Shown here: in pieces, positions 62,900 through 64,000 of the stretch
Position numbering within the stretch: the stretch's first letter is position 1
Layout of the letters: each line of letters begins with the position of its first letter
Source of the DNA: Phascolomyces articulosus
Taxonomy: Eukaryota; Mucoromycota; Mucoromycetes; Mucorales; Lichtheimiaceae
Assembly (NCBI GenBank): GCA_025677815.1
Contig: JAIXMP010000001.1
Location: forward strand, 2,480,001 to 2,544,000
Direction: 5' to 3'
Length of the DNA: 64,000 bases
Notes under the pieces: generated by a model
Seen by the model: only the letters and a program-made list of their open reading frames with translations
What the model was told of the DNA's origin: nothing
The model's database searches: none
Program-made: the position numbers and the translations under genes

Positions 62900-64000
62900 A
62901 TGGCGCAAGACGAACGAGTCGCTTTCTATACCACACTTTGTGAACAACTTTATAGTCCAAAGTCATCTGAAGAACGTGACCAAGTTCAAAAGATGCTCGA
63001 ATATAGTTTCCCTACTTTTGCAGGTGAAGCAGGAAGTGGCATTGCAACACAACAACAACAACCTCCTCCACCGGGTTTGGAGAATGGTCCCACATTTGCC
63101 ATTGGTACACCTACGGATACAGCATCCGCTTTACGTGTTCTATTGGAAAGTTCACCCAACCCTTTGGTTCAAACCTTTTGTCTTTCTCGTTTAAAACAAC
63201 TCATCCATGCTCAATTCTCGATATTTGCCAATGAAACTAAATTGCAACTACGTATGTTCTATTTTTTTTTGTTGTCCTTTCCTCCCCAATGGTTTCTTTT
63301 CCATTATTTTCATCCTCCTTTTCTTTACTTCTCCTACTTTACCTTCCTCCCTCCCACCCCCAACTTTCTTTCTCGCACACACACTCCCCCCTTTTTTCTT
63401 TCTTTTTTTTAACTCAAAAAAACGTTCATTTTGGGGGTTTTTTTTGTCAATTAGGTACATTTCTATTGGAATATTGTTTTATGCATCCGGATCTTCAACC
63501 TTTTGTCATTGCGCAGTTAGCTGGTGTATTAGCTTCCTTGACGCGTTTGGGATGGGCTGATATGGAAGAATATCGAAATATTCATAAAGATATTCAACAA
63601 TTCTTACAGGTAAAAAAAAATCTTATCAAAAAAAGGAGAAGGAAAAATGGATTATGAGGATTTGGATGGGGAGAGGCCAGAGGAGAGAGAAATCATTCAA
63701 TTCTTCCAAGTGAAGGAGTCTCATTGGACTAATTTCAAATGTGATGGTTGATATATAAGGCATCCATGGATCATCGTATTGTGGGTTTACAAATGCTTTC
63801 GGTCCTGATTCAAGATATTCAAACATCAGGTACAAATACACCTGTCAGATCAGCACAATATAGAAAAGCAGGTATGAAAATGACGATAAATTTACATAAA
63901 AATAGGAGATGTGTTTTTTTCCCATGAATAAGGTTGTTTTCTATTCATTGGTGTCATTTTAATTGGGAAATGAGGTTAAAAGATTTAATATATTTTATAT
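62900..64000 (+). CDS. XPO7: Exportin-7 (RanBP16), N-terminal part only
   Basis: Three exons are visible, join(62900..63251, 63455..63609, 63760..63871), then a GTATGA donor and an intron reaching past the edge; about 206 residues are in the window. Exportin-7 is a Ran-GTP-dependent transport receptor of the importin-beta family. The N-terminus has the HEAT-like start (TTLCEQLYSPKSSEERDQVQ), ALRVLLESSPNPLVQTFCLS, then FLLEYCFMHPDLQPFVIAQL, LTRLGWADMEEYRNIHKDIQ and IVGLQMLSVLIQDIQ, matching the exportin-7 line 'ITKLGW...' followed by '..GV.ILSQL..EI'. A Gln/Pro-rich insert at about 50-65 is unusual. The ATG has a strong context (AAACCATGGCG). Partial but recognisable. Confidence 0.85.

Overview
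The window reads as nuclear DNA of an early-diverging filamentous fungus, most likely Mucoromycota (a Mucorales-like lineage). It is AT-rich. Genes are split by many short introns, usually 55-150 bp, with GTAAGT, GTATGT or GTAAAAA donors. Coding regions carry long Q, N, H, S and E runs, leaders are CT-rich, and the gene complement is typically fungal. There is no bacterial operon structure. I assigned no tRNA, rRNA or CRISPR. All gene models were spliced by eye by following reading phase across GT..AG introns, so single junctions may be off by a few bases; phase closes in every complete model except OST1.

Left block (1-16.5 kb, conserved genes): the N-terminus of a chitin synthase (minus, running off the left edge); a nine-exon MscS mechanosensitive channel with an EF-hand (minus); a homeodomain factor of the Phx1/Hoy1 type (plus); eIF2-gamma (plus); a Ded1/DDX3 DEAD-box helicase (minus); and a small conserved-looking protein (minus).

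Middle block (16.5-36 kb, a graveyard of mobile and multicopy sequences): a broken DD34E (IS630/Tc1-mariner) transposase; a decayed multi-exon member of what I believe is a Mucoromycota multicopy family of unknown function; a 5'-truncated, internally deleted non-LTR retrotransposon with a YADD reverse transcriptase; a broken DUF6729-like plus RNase D/WRN-type 3'-5' exonuclease gene whose last catalytic Asp is Gly; and a decayed Crypton-like element (tyrosine recombinase plus Gcr1-like C-terminal domain) whose HxxR box reads HxxC. This is the most unusual part of the window.

Right block (36.6-64 kb, conserved genes with smaller relics): OST1/ribophorin I (minus, with an apparent one-base deficit in a C7 run); a small one-TM protein (plus); a type I membrane kelch protein (minus); a coiled-coil protein (minus); a possible 61-aa two-exon gene (minus); a Ser/Pro-rich type I membrane protein (plus); an APE1/ExoIII AP endonuclease with a possible alternative mitochondrial start (minus); a second decayed multicopy-family gene (plus); MFAP1, a spliceosome B-complex protein (plus); a UVRAG/Vps38-type autophagy and endosome protein (minus); 5 kb of gene-poor sequence with a candidate solo LTR; and the start of exportin-7 (plus, running off the right edge).

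The intact genes serve the cell wall (chitin synthase), membranes and secretion (MscS, OST1, kelch and Ser-rich proteins), translation (eIF2-gamma, Ded1), splicing (MFAP1), DNA repair (AP endonuclease), endosome/autophagy (UVRAG-like) and nuclear transport (XPO7). They form no pathway cluster; the order is ordinary for a fungal chromosome arm interrupted by a transposon island.
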